Positions 1-7,629 of a stretch of DNA of 17,857 nucleotides are shown piece by piece. How positions within the stretch are numbered: position 1 is the first letter of the stretch; every line of letters begins with the position of its first letter. The stretch lies in the NCBI GenBank assembly GCA_964415525.1, contig CAYQAS010000089.1:1-17857 (forward strand), in the 5' to 3' direction. Under the pieces are notes generated by a model. The model ran no database searches. It was not told the DNA's origin and saw only the letters and a program-made list of their open reading frames with translations. Source of the stretch: CAZPUI01 sp964415525 (lineage in GTDB: Bacteria > Acidobacteriota > Holophagae > Holophagales > Holophagaceae). The position numbers and the translations under genes were made by a program.

Positions 1-880
1 TCTTCTGCTCCATGGAGGCATCGCCCGTGAGGTCGATGACGCGGTTCTCCCGCTCGGATTTCCGGGCCGCGGCGACTTCCGCCAGGATGTCGTCCAGGGT
101 CGTGGCATTCGATTCGACGGCGCCGGTGCAGGGGATGCAGCCCAGGCTGCGGAAGCGGCAGCGGACTCGCTCCACTTCGCCCTCCGCCGCCACGCCGAGG
201 CCCACGGGGATGAGGATGTTGCCGCGGCGCACGACGTCCCGTTCCCGGGCGAAGTAGATGGGGACGACGGGAATGCCCTCCTGCTTGATGTACTGCCACA
301 CATCCAGCTCGGTCCAGTTGCTCAAAGGAAAGACCCGGGCGCTCTCGCCTTCGCTCAGGCAGGTGTTGTAGAGGTCCCACAGCTCGGGGCGCTGGTTCTT
401 GGGATCCCACTGGCCATGCGGGTCGCGCAGGCTGAAGACGCGCTCCTTGGCACGGGACTTTTCCTCTTCGCGCCGGGCGCCGCCCAGGGCCGCGTCGAAG
501 CCATGCTTGGCCAAGGCCTGCAGCAGGGCGCCGGTCTTGAGCAGGCTGCAGCAGCGGTCCACGCCCATGGACGCGGGGTGACAGCCCTTGGCGATCCACT
601 GCTCATCGCGCTCCACGAGGATGCGCAGGGCGGGGTCCTTGGCCACCTCTTCCCGGAACGCATACATCTCAGGGAACTTGAACCCCGTGTCCACGTGCAT
701 GAGCGGGAAGGGCAAGGGGCTGGGATGGAAGGCCTTGCGGGCGAGGTGGAGCATGACGCTCGAATCCTTGCCCACGCTGTAGAGCATCACGGGATGCCGG
801 AAGCTGGCGGCCACCTCCCGCAGGATGTGGATGGATTCCGCTTCGAGCTGCTGGAGGTAGGTGAGGGCGAAACGGCTCAA
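1..880 (-). CDS. cysD: Sulfate adenylyltransferase subunit 2 (ATP sulfurylase small subunit), 3' end cut by window edge
   Basis: The enzyme adenylylates sulfate with ATP to give APS, working with the GTPase subunit CysN in the cytoplasm as the first step of sulfate activation. The reverse-strand reading gives 293 residues in the window. Near the N-terminus is LEAESIHILREVAASF, then the PP-loop YSVGKDSSVMLHLAR (about residues 34-48), VDTGFKFPEMY, GGARREEEKSRAKER, WDPKNQRPELW, VFPLSNWTELDVWQYI and TGAVESNATTL, all in the order seen in CysD. E. coli CysD ends only a few residues beyond where the window stops, so little is missing. The start is TTG at 880: it overlaps the TGA stop of pstB and is preceded by GGAGAG five bases upstream, and the protein then begins at the same point as known CysD. 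Compared with E. coli, the middle section is Cys-rich (GCHPASMGVDRCCSLLKTG). cysN would be expected just off the left edge. It is the last visible gene of the pst operon, which is unusual. Confidence 0.93.
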   Translation of the reverse strand, partial: MSRFALTYLQQLEAESIHILREVAASFRHPVMLYSVGKDSSVMLHLARKAFHPSPLPFPLMHVDTGFKFPEMYAFREEVAKDPALRILVERDEQWIAKGCHPASMGVDRCCSLLKTGALLQALAKHGFDAALGGARREEEKSRAKERVFSLRDPHGQWDPKNQRPELWDLYNTCLSEGESARVFPLSNWTELDVWQYIKQEGIPVVPIYFARERDVVRRGNILIPVGLGVAAEGEVERVRCRFRSLGCIPCTGAVESNATTLDDILAEVAAARKSERENRVIDLTGDASMEQK

Positions 881-1614
881 CTGATCTCTCCGTGGACGTA
901 GGCCTGGGTGCGGGGATCCTTCGGCTGATCGAAGAAGGTGGCCGCGGGACCGTGCTCCACCAGACGGCCGTCGTAGAAAAAGACCACGTAATCCGCCAGT
1001 CGCCGGGCCTGACGCAGGATGTGGGTGACGAGCACCACGGTGTAGTCCCGCTTCAGGGCCTGGAACTGGGCCTCCACCAGCTTCACGGAGAGCGGATCCA
1101 GGGCGCTGGTGGGCTCGTCCGCCAGGATGACCTCCGGTTCCACCGCCAGGGCCCGGGCCAGCGCCAGTCGCTGCTGCTGGCCGATGGAGAGGCCCGCGGC
1201 GGGGGCGTCCAGGCGCATCTTGACCTCATCCCACAGGCCGGCCCGGGTCAGGTGGTGTTCGAGATCGGGCTCGGGAAGGCCGTGGATGCGCGGGCCGAAG
1301 GCCACGTTGTCGGCGATGGACATGGGCAGCGGATAGGGGCGCTGGGAGAGGAAGCCCACTTTCTTTCGCAGCGCCAGCAGGTCCGCGCCAGGGGCGTAGA
1401 TGTCCTCGCCATCGATGAACACGCGGCCTTCCACGTGCACGTCGTCCTCCAGGTCCAGCAGCCGGTTGATGCTCTTCAGAAGTGTCGTCTTGCCGCAACC
1501 CGAGGGGCCGATGATTGCCACAATGCCGCCATCCGGGATCTCCATGCTCACGTCCTGGAGGACGGCGTGGCTTCCGTAGGCGATGGACACGTGTTCGAGA
1601 CGGATGTGGGGCAT
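877..1614 (-). CDS. pstB: Phosphate-type ABC transporter ATP-binding protein PstB
   Basis: This is the cytoplasmic ATPase that powers the PstC/PstA channel. It has 245 residues, close to the usual 250-260. Walker A is GPSGCGKT (36-43), the Q-loop region GFLSQRPYPLPMSIADNVAFGPR carries the PstB-type PMSI..NVA.GPR pattern, Walker B is VILADEP (162-168), followed by SALDP and the H-loop VTHILRQARRLADYVVFFYDG. The ABC signature reads LSIGQQQRL (142-150) where the family normally has LSGGQQQRL; the codon is ATC in the sequence. The ATG at 1614 lies four bases after the pstA stop with no clear Shine-Dalgarno, so it is probably translated by coupling. The stop overlaps the TTG start of cysD. Whether the substrate is phosphate or another oxyanion cannot be decided from this subunit. 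Confidence 0.93.
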   Translation of the reverse strand: MPHIRLEHVSIAYGSHAVLQDVSMEIPDGGIVAIIGPSGCGKTTLLKSINRLLDLEDDVHVEGRVFIDGEDIYAPGADLLALRKKVGFLSQRPYPLPMSIADNVAFGPRIHGLPEPDLEHHLTRAGLWDEVKMRLDAPAAGLSIGQQQRLALARALAVEPEVILADEPTSALDPLSVKLVEAQFQALKRDYTVVLVTHILRQARRLADYVVFFYDGRLVEHGPAATFFDQPKDPRTQAYVHGEIS

Positions 1615-1618
1615 GGGT

Positions 1619-2470
1619 TCAGCGCAGGGTGTGGCAGGAGAGGCGGCGGGTCAGGAGCCGGGCTGTGAACGCCACGGCGAGCACCAGGATCAGGAGCACC
1701 AGCGCGGAGGCGTAGGCGCGGGCCTGGACCTGGGGATCGGGGGTGGCCAGCTGGTAAAAGACCGAGAGGGGGAGGGAAGCCACCGGATCCAGGATCGAGG
1801 ATGGCAGGTGATCGGAGTACCCGGCCGTGAACATGATGGAGGCCGCATCCCCCAATCCGCGTCCGAAGGCCAGCAGGAAGCCCGTGGCCAGGGCCGGGCG
1901 GGCCTGCCTCAGCACGATCCGCACCATGGCTTCCGTGCGGGTGGCACCCAGGGCCAAGGCCTGGATCTGGAGTTCCCGGGGCACGGCCTCCAGGGCCTCC
2001 GCCATGGCGCGGATCATCACCGGCAACATCACCAGGGTGAGGGTCAGGATGCCCGCCAGCAGGGAGGCGCGAAGTCCGAGCGCCATCATGATCACGAAGG
2101 CGAAGGCCCCGAACACGATGGACGGCGTGCCCCAGAGGACGTCCAGCATCAGCCGCGTGAAGGCCGCCAAACGCCGGGAGGCGTAGGCCCGCTGCATGGC
2201 CACCGCTGCAGGGAGGCTCAGGGTCAGGGCCAGGGTGGAGGCGCCGAGGCCGAGCCAGAGGGTGCCCACCAGGGCGTTGGCGATGCCACCGCCACCCCCC
2301 TGGTAGTAGTCGGCCCCGGGAGTGTTCACCAACATGGAGAGGTTGAGGTGGGGCAGGCCGCGCCAGAGGACCACCCCCGCCATCAGCAGGAAGGCGCCCA
2401 CGACGAGGGCGAGGGAAAGGGCCATCAACAGGCGGGCCAGCCGTTCTTTCTGGCGTCGGCGGTTCAGCAC
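1619..2470 (-). CDS. pstA: Phosphate-type ABC transporter permease PstA
   Basis: Inner-membrane permease subunit pairing with PstC. It has 283 residues and about six hydrophobic segments, starting with a basic N-terminus (LNRRRQKERLARLL) and a first membrane span near residues 14-36. LDVLWGTPSIVFGAFAF and the EAA-type cytoplasmic loop PRELQIQALALGATRTEAM...LRQARPALATGFLLAFGRG identify the PstA side of the pair. The reading frame stays open upstream to 2941, but that part only shadows pstC. The start chosen is GTG at 2470: it overlaps the pstC stop, has AGGGGG just upstream, and gives a family-length protein. After the EAA loop it reads GRGLGDAASIMF where many PstA have G..LGETAPLLF, a mild departure. 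Confidence 0.92.
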   Translation of the reverse strand: MLNRRRQKERLARLLMALSLALVVGAFLLMAGVVLWRGLPHLNLSMLVNTPGADYYQGGGGGIANALVGTLWLGLGASTLALTLSLPAAVAMQRAYASRRLAAFTRLMLDVLWGTPSIVFGAFAFVIMMALGLRASLLAGILTLTLVMLPVMIRAMAEALEAVPRELQIQALALGATRTEAMVRIVLRQARPALATGFLLAFGRGLGDAASIMFTAGYSDHLPSSILDPVASLPLSVFYQLATPDPQVQARAYASALVLLILVLAVAFTARLLTRRLSCHTLR

Positions 2471-3354
2471 GCCGCCCCCTTGCGCAGCCGCCGCAGGATC
2501 AAGGTGGCGATCAGACTCACGCCGCCGGTGACGCAGAGCAGCATCAGTGCCGCCGTCATCAGCACCGCATCCATGTGCGGAATGGACATCATCTCGCCGT
2601 AGGCATTGGCGAGGAGCGCGGGGAGCGGATAGGCGGGGTCCAAGGGCGAATGGGGCACGCGGGCGACGTTGCCCACGACCATCAGTACGGCCAGGGTTTC
2701 GCCGAAGGCACGGGCAAAGCCCAGCACGAGGGCTGCCACCACGCCCGATCGGCCATGGGGCAGCACGACGTGGCGAATGGTCTCCCACGGGGTCGCACCC
2801 AGTGACAGGGCCGCCTCCCGGGCCTCCCGAGGCACCGCCAGGAAGACTTCCAGGGCCACGGCGACGATGAAGGGTGTGGCCATGAGCGCCAGCACCAGCG
2901 CCCCCGCCAGCAGGGAATAGCCGCTGGTGGCAACGCCGCACGCGAGTCCCAGGGTGCGCACGGCGGGCACGATGAGGGTCACGCCGAAGAGGCCGAAGAC
3001 GACAGACGGGATGCCCGCCAGGACGTCCAGCATCGGCCGGATCCGATCCCGCAACCGTTTTGAGGCGTATTCGGAGAGGTAGAGGGCTGCCATCAGACAG
3101 AGGGGCGCGCTGATCGCCAAGGCGGCCCCCGTGACCAGCAGGGAGCCCACGAGGAAGGGCACCAGGCCGAACTGTCCGGCAGAAGGCTGCCAGGCCGAGC
3201 CCAGGAAGGTCGAGGCGTGCCAGGCCGGCAGGCTCTTCCAGAGGATCACCGCAACCAGCGCGAAGGCCAGGGTCCAGACGCTCCCGAGCACCCCACGCAG
3301 GCTCATCGCCCCCAGGCGGTCGCGGTACTGACGCTTCCCGGGAGACCCGATCAT
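2464..3354 (-). CDS. pstC: Phosphate-type ABC transporter permease PstC
   Basis: Inner-membrane permease, 296 residues, about six membrane spans. The first span is near residues 18-39 (LRGVLGSVWTLAFALVAVIL). Recognisable PstC features are YLSEYASKRLRDRIRPMLDV, LAGIPSVVFGLFGV and the EAA loop PREAREAALSLGATPWETI..VVLPHGRSGVVAALVLGFARAFGET. The frame is open further upstream to 3438, but the ATG at 3354 forms an ATGA overlap with the pstS stop and gives a normal length. Ribosome-binding signal is weak, so translation is likely coupled to pstS. Its own stop overlaps the pstA start. Confidence 0.93.
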   Translation of the reverse strand: MIGSPGKRQYRDRLGAMSLRGVLGSVWTLAFALVAVILWKSLPAWHASTFLGSAWQPSAGQFGLVPFLVGSLLVTGAALAISAPLCLMAALYLSEYASKRLRDRIRPMLDVLAGIPSVVFGLFGVTLIVPAVRTLGLACGVATSGYSLLAGALVLALMATPFIVAVALEVFLAVPREAREAALSLGATPWETIRHVVLPHGRSGVVAALVLGFARAFGETLAVLMVVGNVARVPHSPLDPAYPLPALLANAYGEMMSIPHMDAVLMTAALMLLCVTGGVSLIATLILRRLRKGAAC

Positions 3355-4256
3355 TTCGTCAGAGCCGCGCGACCCCGTTCGCCCACGGGCACGAAGCCAT
3401 TTTCGGAGGCGAGGGCTTGGCCCTGATTCAGGATCCACGTGAGGAAGCTCCGAACCTCAGGGGAGGGGGCGCCCTTAGAGACCAGGAAGAGGTCTCGGGC
3501 GGGGGGGGAGGGATAGCGCCCCTCCGCCACGGCGGCCATGGCCTTCGCGCGGGTGGTCACATCCTCGTCGGGGTCCACGCGGCCATTGCCGTTGCGGTCG
3601 AGACAGACGATCTGGAGACCCGCGGGCGGCAGGCCGGTGCGGGGATCGAAGGCGAAGGCGAGGTTGTTGTAGCCCATCGCCCGGCCATCCCGGCGCACGG
3701 CTTCCGCAATGCCGGGATCCCCGAAGACCGCCGTGCCTTGGAGCTGCTCCTGCCGTGCGCCGAGCCAGGCCGCCCAGGTCTCCGCGGCCCCGCAGGCGTC
3801 GGATCGGGTGTAGATCCGAAGCCCCGTGCCCTTCTCCTGGAGAAATGTCTCCTGCGCCGCCTGGCGGGTGAGGCCGGTGCGGATGAGGTCAGGGGTGGCT
3901 CCGGCGCTCACCACCGCGAAGACCGCGTCCCGGGCCACGGGGACGGGGCGGGCGCCCTGGCGCAGTTCCTCAGGACGCAGATCCCGGCTGACCATGGCGA
4001 GGTCCACAAGACCCGAGAGGCAGTCCGACATGCCCTTGCCCGCTCCCCCGGCGCTCACCTCGATGCGGAGGCCCGGTGTCTGGCGCTGGTAGACATCCGC
4101 CCAACGCACCATCAGCGGGTAGAGCGCCCATGCCCCGGACACCCGCAGGACCCCCCTGGGCGCGGCCTGATTCCGACGCCGGCAGGACAGGGCGACGGGA
4201 AGAAGCAAAGGGAGCAAGAGGAGCGCGAGGCAGCGGTTGGTCAGCTTTCCTCGCAT
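3351..4256 (-). CDS. pstS: PstS-family substrate-binding lipoprotein of the ABC importer
   Basis: Lipid-anchored extracytoplasmic solute-binding protein that delivers the anion to PstCA. It has 301 residues. The N-terminus is basic then hydrophobic (LALLLLPLLLPVALSC) with a lipobox ending at Cys25, so signal peptidase II cleavage is expected. The PBP-like fold is shown by SGAWALYPLMVRWAD (40-54), VSAGGAGKGMSDCLSGLVDLA (67-87), YTRSDACGAAETWAAWLG (149-166), VFGDPGIAEAV and the C-terminal YPSPPARDLFLVSKG. Residues 220-231 (DRNGNGRVDPDE) match an EF-hand loop at positions 1, 3, 5, 9 and 12; similar loops occur in related PstS proteins as I recall. The start at 4256 has AAGGAAG upstream; the longer open frame to 4370 has no signal peptide. 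It is the first gene of the operon. Phosphate is the default ligand from family, but sulfate is possible given cysD downstream. Confidence 0.87.
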   Translation of the reverse strand: MRGKLTNRCLALLLLPLLLPVALSCRRRNQAAPRGVLRVSGAWALYPLMVRWADVYQRQTPGLRIEVSAGGAGKGMSDCLSGLVDLAMVSRDLRPEELRQGARPVPVARDAVFAVVSAGATPDLIRTGLTRQAAQETFLQEKGTGLRIYTRSDACGAAETWAAWLGARQEQLQGTAVFGDPGIAEAVRRDGRAMGYNNLAFAFDPRTGLPPAGLQIVCLDRNGNGRVDPDEDVTTRAKAMAAVAEGRYPSPPARDLFLVSKGAPSPEVRSFLTWILNQGQALASENGFVPVGERGRAALTK

Positions 4257-4289
4257 GGCTTCCTTTCGTGTTCTCGGGCGCGTGAACTG

Positions 4290-4324
4290 GGGTCTTCCCC
4301 CATTGCACGCATGGGAGAAGACCC
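4290..4324. promoter_or_regulatory. 14-bp dyad overlapping the pst promoter (candidate operator)
   Basis: The arms 4290-4303 (GGGTCTTCCCCCAT) and 4311-4324 (ATGGGAGAAGACCC) are inverted copies with one mismatch, around a 7-base centre. The dyad covers the promoter spacer, the -10 and the expected start site. This placement suits a dimeric DNA-binding regulator rather than an RNA structure, because only part of it would be transcribed from the predicted promoter. It could also be a second hairpin behind the upstream hypD operon. Confidence 0.5.
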
Positions 4325-4330
4325 TGTCAA
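4302..4330 (-). promoter_or_regulatory. Predicted sigma-70-type promoter of pstSCAB-cysD
   Basis: Read on the minus strand, a perfect -35 TTGACA (4330-4325) is followed after 17 bases by TGCAAT (4307-4302), which matches four of six -10 positions. Transcription would start near 4295, leaving a leader of roughly 40 nt before the pstS ATG. No Pho-box-like direct repeat is obvious. Confidence 0.5.
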
Positions 4331-4372
4331 GGCGGCTCCGAACCAAGAAGGAGTGCGGACATCCGCTCATCG

Positions 4373-4413
4373 CATTGGAGGTCTCCGATCGTAGGGACCG
4401 GAGACCTCCAATG
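4373..4413 (-). terminator. Hairpin terminator after the hypD operon
   Basis: Perfect 15-bp inverted repeat, CATTGGAGGTCTCCG (4373-4387) and its complement (4399-4413), with an 11-base loop. It starts 24 bases past the end of the glycyl radical enzyme gene. There is no U-tract on either strand, so the termination mechanism is uncertain. Confidence 0.65.
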
Positions 4414-4436
4414 TTCAGCTCAGCGTGCGTGGCGCT

Positions 4437-6791
4437 CTAGAACCCCAGGTGCTCGGTGCGCGTGATGATCTCCTCTTGCAGTTCCTTGCTGCAGTCGCAG
4501 AAGTAGTCGCTGTAGCCTGCGACGCGGACGATGAGGTCGCGGTGGGCTTCGGGTTCAGCCTGGGCCTTTCGCAGGGTTTCGGCGCGCACGACGTTGAACT
4601 GGATGTGGTGGCCGTCCTGGCGGAAGTAGCCGCGCACGAGGTGCATCAGACGTTCGATGCCTTCCTCGTTCGCCAGGAGGTCTGGCGTGAACTTCAGGTT
4701 CAGCAGCGTGCCGCCGGTCTTCACGTGGTCCATCTTGGCGGCGCTCTGCAGCACAGCAGTGGGGCCCTTGCGGTCGGCGCCCTGCACGGGGCTGATGCCC
4801 TCGGAGAGGGGCACGCCCTTGCGGCGGCCGTCCGGCGTGGCGCCACAGACGCTGCCAAAGTAGACGTGGCAGGTGGTGGGCAGCATCTCCAGGCGGTAGG
4901 CGCCGCCCTTGGTGTTGGGGCGACCGTCGATGAGGCGGAAGGCCTCGTTGAAGACCTGGATCATCCAGCGGTCTGCGGCGTCGTCATCGTTGCCGTACTT
5001 CGGCGCGCGGTTGGACAGGTGCTGACGCAGGGGTTCCGCGCCCTCGAAATCCTCGGTCAGGGCCTTCAGCAGTTCGGGAACGGTGCAGAGCCCCTTCTGC
5101 AGCACGTATTCCATGCCCGCGAAGCAGTCGGTGATGGTGCCGATGCCCACGGCCTGGATGAAGCTATTGTTGTAGCGGGCGCCGCCGGCGTTGTAGTCCA
5201 CGCCCCGGGCGATGCAGTCGTCCGTGAGCACCGACAGGAAGGGCGCGGGCATGTCCTCGGCGTAGAGCCGCTCGATGACCTGGTTGCCGCGGATCTTGAT
5301 GTCCAGGAAATGGGACATCTGCTGGCGGAAGGCCGCAAAGAGCGCCTCGGGTGTGAAGGTCGACGCATCGCCGGTCTTCGGTCCGAGCTGTGTCCCGGTG
5401 CGGGGATCCACGCCGTCGTTGAGGGCCAGCTCCAGCACCTTCACGAGGTTGAAGTAGCCGGTGAGGATGTAGGCCTCCTTGCCGAAGGCGCCCACTTCCA
5501 CGCAGCCGGAACAGCCACCCGCTCGGGCATCCTCCAGCGTCTTGCCCATGCGGAGCTGCTCTTCCACCACGCTGTCGGCGTTGAAGACCGACGGGAAGCC
5601 ATAGCCCTGACGGATGACCCGCAGCGCGGCCTTGAGGACGGCATCCGGCGTCTTGCGGCTGATCTGGATGTTGTTGCTGGGCTGGAGCAGGTGAAGCTCG
5701 TCAATGACCTCCAGCAGCAGGAGCGTGACGGCGTTGCTGCCGTCGCTGCCGTCGGCGAGGAGCCCCGCGAGGTTGATGTTCGCGAAGTCGGTGTAGGTGC
5801 CGCTCTCCGCCGCCGTCACGCCGACCTTGGGCGGGGCGGGGTGGTTGTTGAACTTCACGAAGAAGCACTCCAGCAGCTCCTTGGCGCGCTCCCGTGTGAG
5901 GCTTCCATCGGCCAGGCCGCGCTCGAAGAACGGCCCGAGGTGCTGGTCCAGGTGGCCGGGGCAGAAGGCGTCCCAGCCGTTCAGCTCCGTGATCACGCCG
6001 AGGTGGCAGAACCAGTAGCTCTGCAGGGCCTCCTGGAAATCACGGGGGGCGTGGGCGGGGACGTGGCGGCAGACGTCCGCGATCTTCTCCAGCTCGGCCT
6101 TGCGGACGGGATCGGGGCAGGCAGCGGCCTGGGCAGCCGCCAGCTCCCCATGGCGCTCCGCAAAACGGATCGTGCCGTCAATGGCGTGGATGAAGCCCTT
6201 CAGGGTGTCCCGCTTGGCGGCGGCCTTCGGATCCGTCACGAAGTCCAGGCGCGCCAGATGGGTTTCGGCGTCCGCCCGGAAGTCCAGCAGGCCGCGGGTA
6301 TAGATCTTGTCGTCCAGCACGGTGTGGCCTGGGGCGCGCTGCTCCATGAACTCCGTGTAGACCCCGGCGGCGTAGGCTTCCTGCCACTCGCTGTCCAACA
6401 CCTCGAACATCCGCTCCCGCAGGCTGCGGCCCTGCCAGAAGGGGATCACCACATCCCGATAGGCATCCAGGCAGGCCTGATCCACGCGGTACCAGGTCTT
6501 GGGACGGCTGTTGAGGATCGTCAGGTCCTCCAGGCTGTGGCAGGTGATTTCGGGGTAGGTGGGCACGGCTTTGGGCTTGGGGCCGCGCTCGCCGACGATC
6601 AGCTCGCCCTCGCCCAGGTAGAGCGACTTGAGCTCGCAGAGGTGGGCGTAGGCCATGCCGCGCAGGACCGGGATGGGATGGCGGCCCTGTTCCTTGGCGT
6701 AGAAGCCTGTCAGCAAGACGGCCCGCTCAGCGGAGATGGAAGGTTCGGTCTCGAGGCTCAGGGCGCGCAGGCGCTCGGTGCGAGGGTTCAT
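4437..6791 (-). CDS. hypD: Glycyl radical enzyme, probable trans-4-hydroxy-L-proline dehydratase
   Basis: This oxygen-sensitive enzyme should dehydrate trans-4-hydroxy-L-proline to 1-pyrroline-5-carboxylate, which ProC can reduce to proline. It has 784 residues; C. difficile HypD is about 789. The thiyl-radical loop is GCSGCVEVGAF with Cys430 and the catalytic-type Glu432, and the glycyl radical motif RVAGYSDYF has Gly759. From memory, active-site residues of C. difficile HypD (F152, D278, S334, D339, F340, C434, E436, Y450) fall on F148, D274, S330, D335, F336, C430, E432 and Y446 here, a constant offset of four. The Cys-Glu pair excludes pyruvate formate-lyase, which has adjacent cysteines. 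The start at 6791 has a GGAGG ribosome site and lies one base after the activase stop; the open frame further upstream is a shadow of the activase. An extra Cys427 sits in the thiyl loop. Other glycyl radical dehydratases are less likely but not excluded. Confidence 0.85.
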   Translation of the reverse strand: MNPRTERLRALSLETEPSISAERAVLLTGFYAKEQGRHPIPVLRGMAYAHLCELKSLYLGEGELIVGERGPKPKAVPTYPEITCHSLEDLTILNSRPKTWYRVDQACLDAYRDVVIPFWQGRSLRERMFEVLDSEWQEAYAAGVYTEFMEQRAPGHTVLDDKIYTRGLLDFRADAETHLARLDFVTDPKAAAKRDTLKGFIHAIDGTIRFAERHGELAAAQAAACPDPVRKAELEKIADVCRHVPAHAPRDFQEALQSYWFCHLGVITELNGWDAFCPGHLDQHLGPFFERGLADGSLTRERAKELLECFFVKFNNHPAPPKVGVTAAESGTYTDFANINLAGLLADGSDGSNAVTLLLLEVIDELHLLQPSNNIQISRKTPDAVLKAALRVIRQGYGFPSVFNADSVVEEQLRMGKTLEDARAGGCSGCVEVGAFGKEAYILTGYFNLVKVLELALNDGVDPRTGTQLGPKTGDASTFTPEALFAAFRQQMSHFLDIKIRGNQVIERLYAEDMPAPFLSVLTDDCIARGVDYNAGGARYNNSFIQAVGIGTITDCFAGMEYVLQKGLCTVPELLKALTEDFEGAEPLRQHLSNRAPKYGNDDDAADRWMIQVFNEAFRLIDGRPNTKGGAYRLEMLPTTCHVYFGSVCGATPDGRRKGVPLSEGISPVQGADRKGPTAVLQSAAKMDHVKTGGTLLNLKFTPDLLANEEGIERLMHLVRGYFRQDGHHIQFNVVRAETLRKAQAEPEAHRDLIVRVAGYSDYFCDCSKELQEEIITRTEHLGF

Positions 6792-6792
6792 G

Positions 6793-7629
6793 TCAACCTC
6801 CGATCCGGGCGGGGAGCCCGTGGGCGAGAAAACGGTCGAGGACGCGGGCGCAGGCATCCTGGGAGGGCGGGGCGAAGTCGCCAGGGGTGTGCCCCAGCTG
6901 ACGTGCCTTGGCGGTGCCGAAGGCGTGATAGGGCAGGATGCAGATCTGCTCGAGGCGCAGGGTGGCCGCGAAGGCCGCGGCGGCGTCCAGTTCGTCGGCA
7001 TCATCGGTGTGCCCCGGGATCAGCGGCAGACGCAGCCAGACCCGAGGATGGACCGCGCAGAGGGCCCGCAGGTTGTCGAGGATGGGCGTGACGGGTGCAC
7101 CGGTGGAGGCGCGGTGACGCTCGTCATCCATCCCTTTGAGGTCGAAGAGCACCACATCCGCCAGGGCCGCGGCCGCCAGCAGGCTCTCTCGGGGCGCGAA
7201 GCCGCAGGTGTCGAGGGCCGTGGAAAGCCCTTCCGTGCGGCAGGCCCCGAGGGCTTCCAGCAGGAAAGTCGGTTGGGACAGGGGCTCGCCGCCACTGAAG
7301 GTCACACCGCCGCCGGATTCTTCAAAGTAGATGCGATCCCGGCGGAGCAGATCCATCAGCTCCGATACCGAAACCTCCCAACCCGCCATGCGCTTGGCGC
7401 CGCTTGGGCAGGCTTCGGCCTCATCCGCCTCGCAGGGCGCCTCGGCACAACTGCCGCAGGCGATGCAGCGATCCGGTTCTCTCAGCAGCTCCGGCTCGCG
7501 GCAGAGGCTCTCGGGGTTGTGGCACCACGCACAACGCAGAGGGCAGCCCTTCAGGAAGACCGTCGTGCGCAGCCCCGGGCCGTCGTGGGCGCTGAAACGC
7601 TGGAGGTTGAAGATCGTGCCCATCGTCAT
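6793..7629 (-). CDS. Glycyl radical enzyme activating enzyme (radical SAM), partner of HypD
   Basis: It should use S-adenosylmethionine and a [4Fe-4S] cluster to make the glycyl radical on Gly759 of the downstream enzyme. It has 278 residues. The sequence opens with FNLQRFSAHDGPGLRTTVFLKGC, the classical start of this family, then the radical SAM cysteines C29-x3-C33-x2-C36 and GGEP (113-116, in TFSGGEPL). Between these is a short ferredoxin-like insert with six cysteines (43, 55, 58, 61, 66, 74), fewer than the eight needed for the two auxiliary clusters that many such activases have. The ATG at 7629 overlaps the regulator stop (ATGA); a second ATG at 7623 is possible. Neither has a strong ribosome site, so translation is probably coupled. 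The hypD start follows after one base, showing that the two are co-expressed. Confidence 0.93.
   Translation of the reverse strand: MTMGTIFNLQRFSAHDGPGLRTTVFLKGCPLRCAWCHNPESLCREPELLREPDRCIACGSCAEAPCEADEAEACPSGAKRMAGWEVSVSELMDLLRRDRIYFEESGGGVTFSGGEPLSQPTFLLEALGACRTEGLSTALDTCGFAPRESLLAAAALADVVLFDLKGMDDERHRASTGAPVTPILDNLRALCAVHPRVWLRLPLIPGHTDDADELDAAAAFAATLRLEQICILPYHAFGTAKARQLGHTPGDFAPPSQDACARVLDRFLAHGLPARIGG

Noticed and set aside
2471..2941. N-terminal extension of pstA
   Set aside because: The extra residues only read pstC in another frame; the GTG at 2470 with a ribosome site gives the family length.
4425..7091. 888-codon open frame on the plus strand
   Set aside because: It is antisense to hypD and its activase, which match known families throughout; the long frame results from GC-rich third positions in the real genes.
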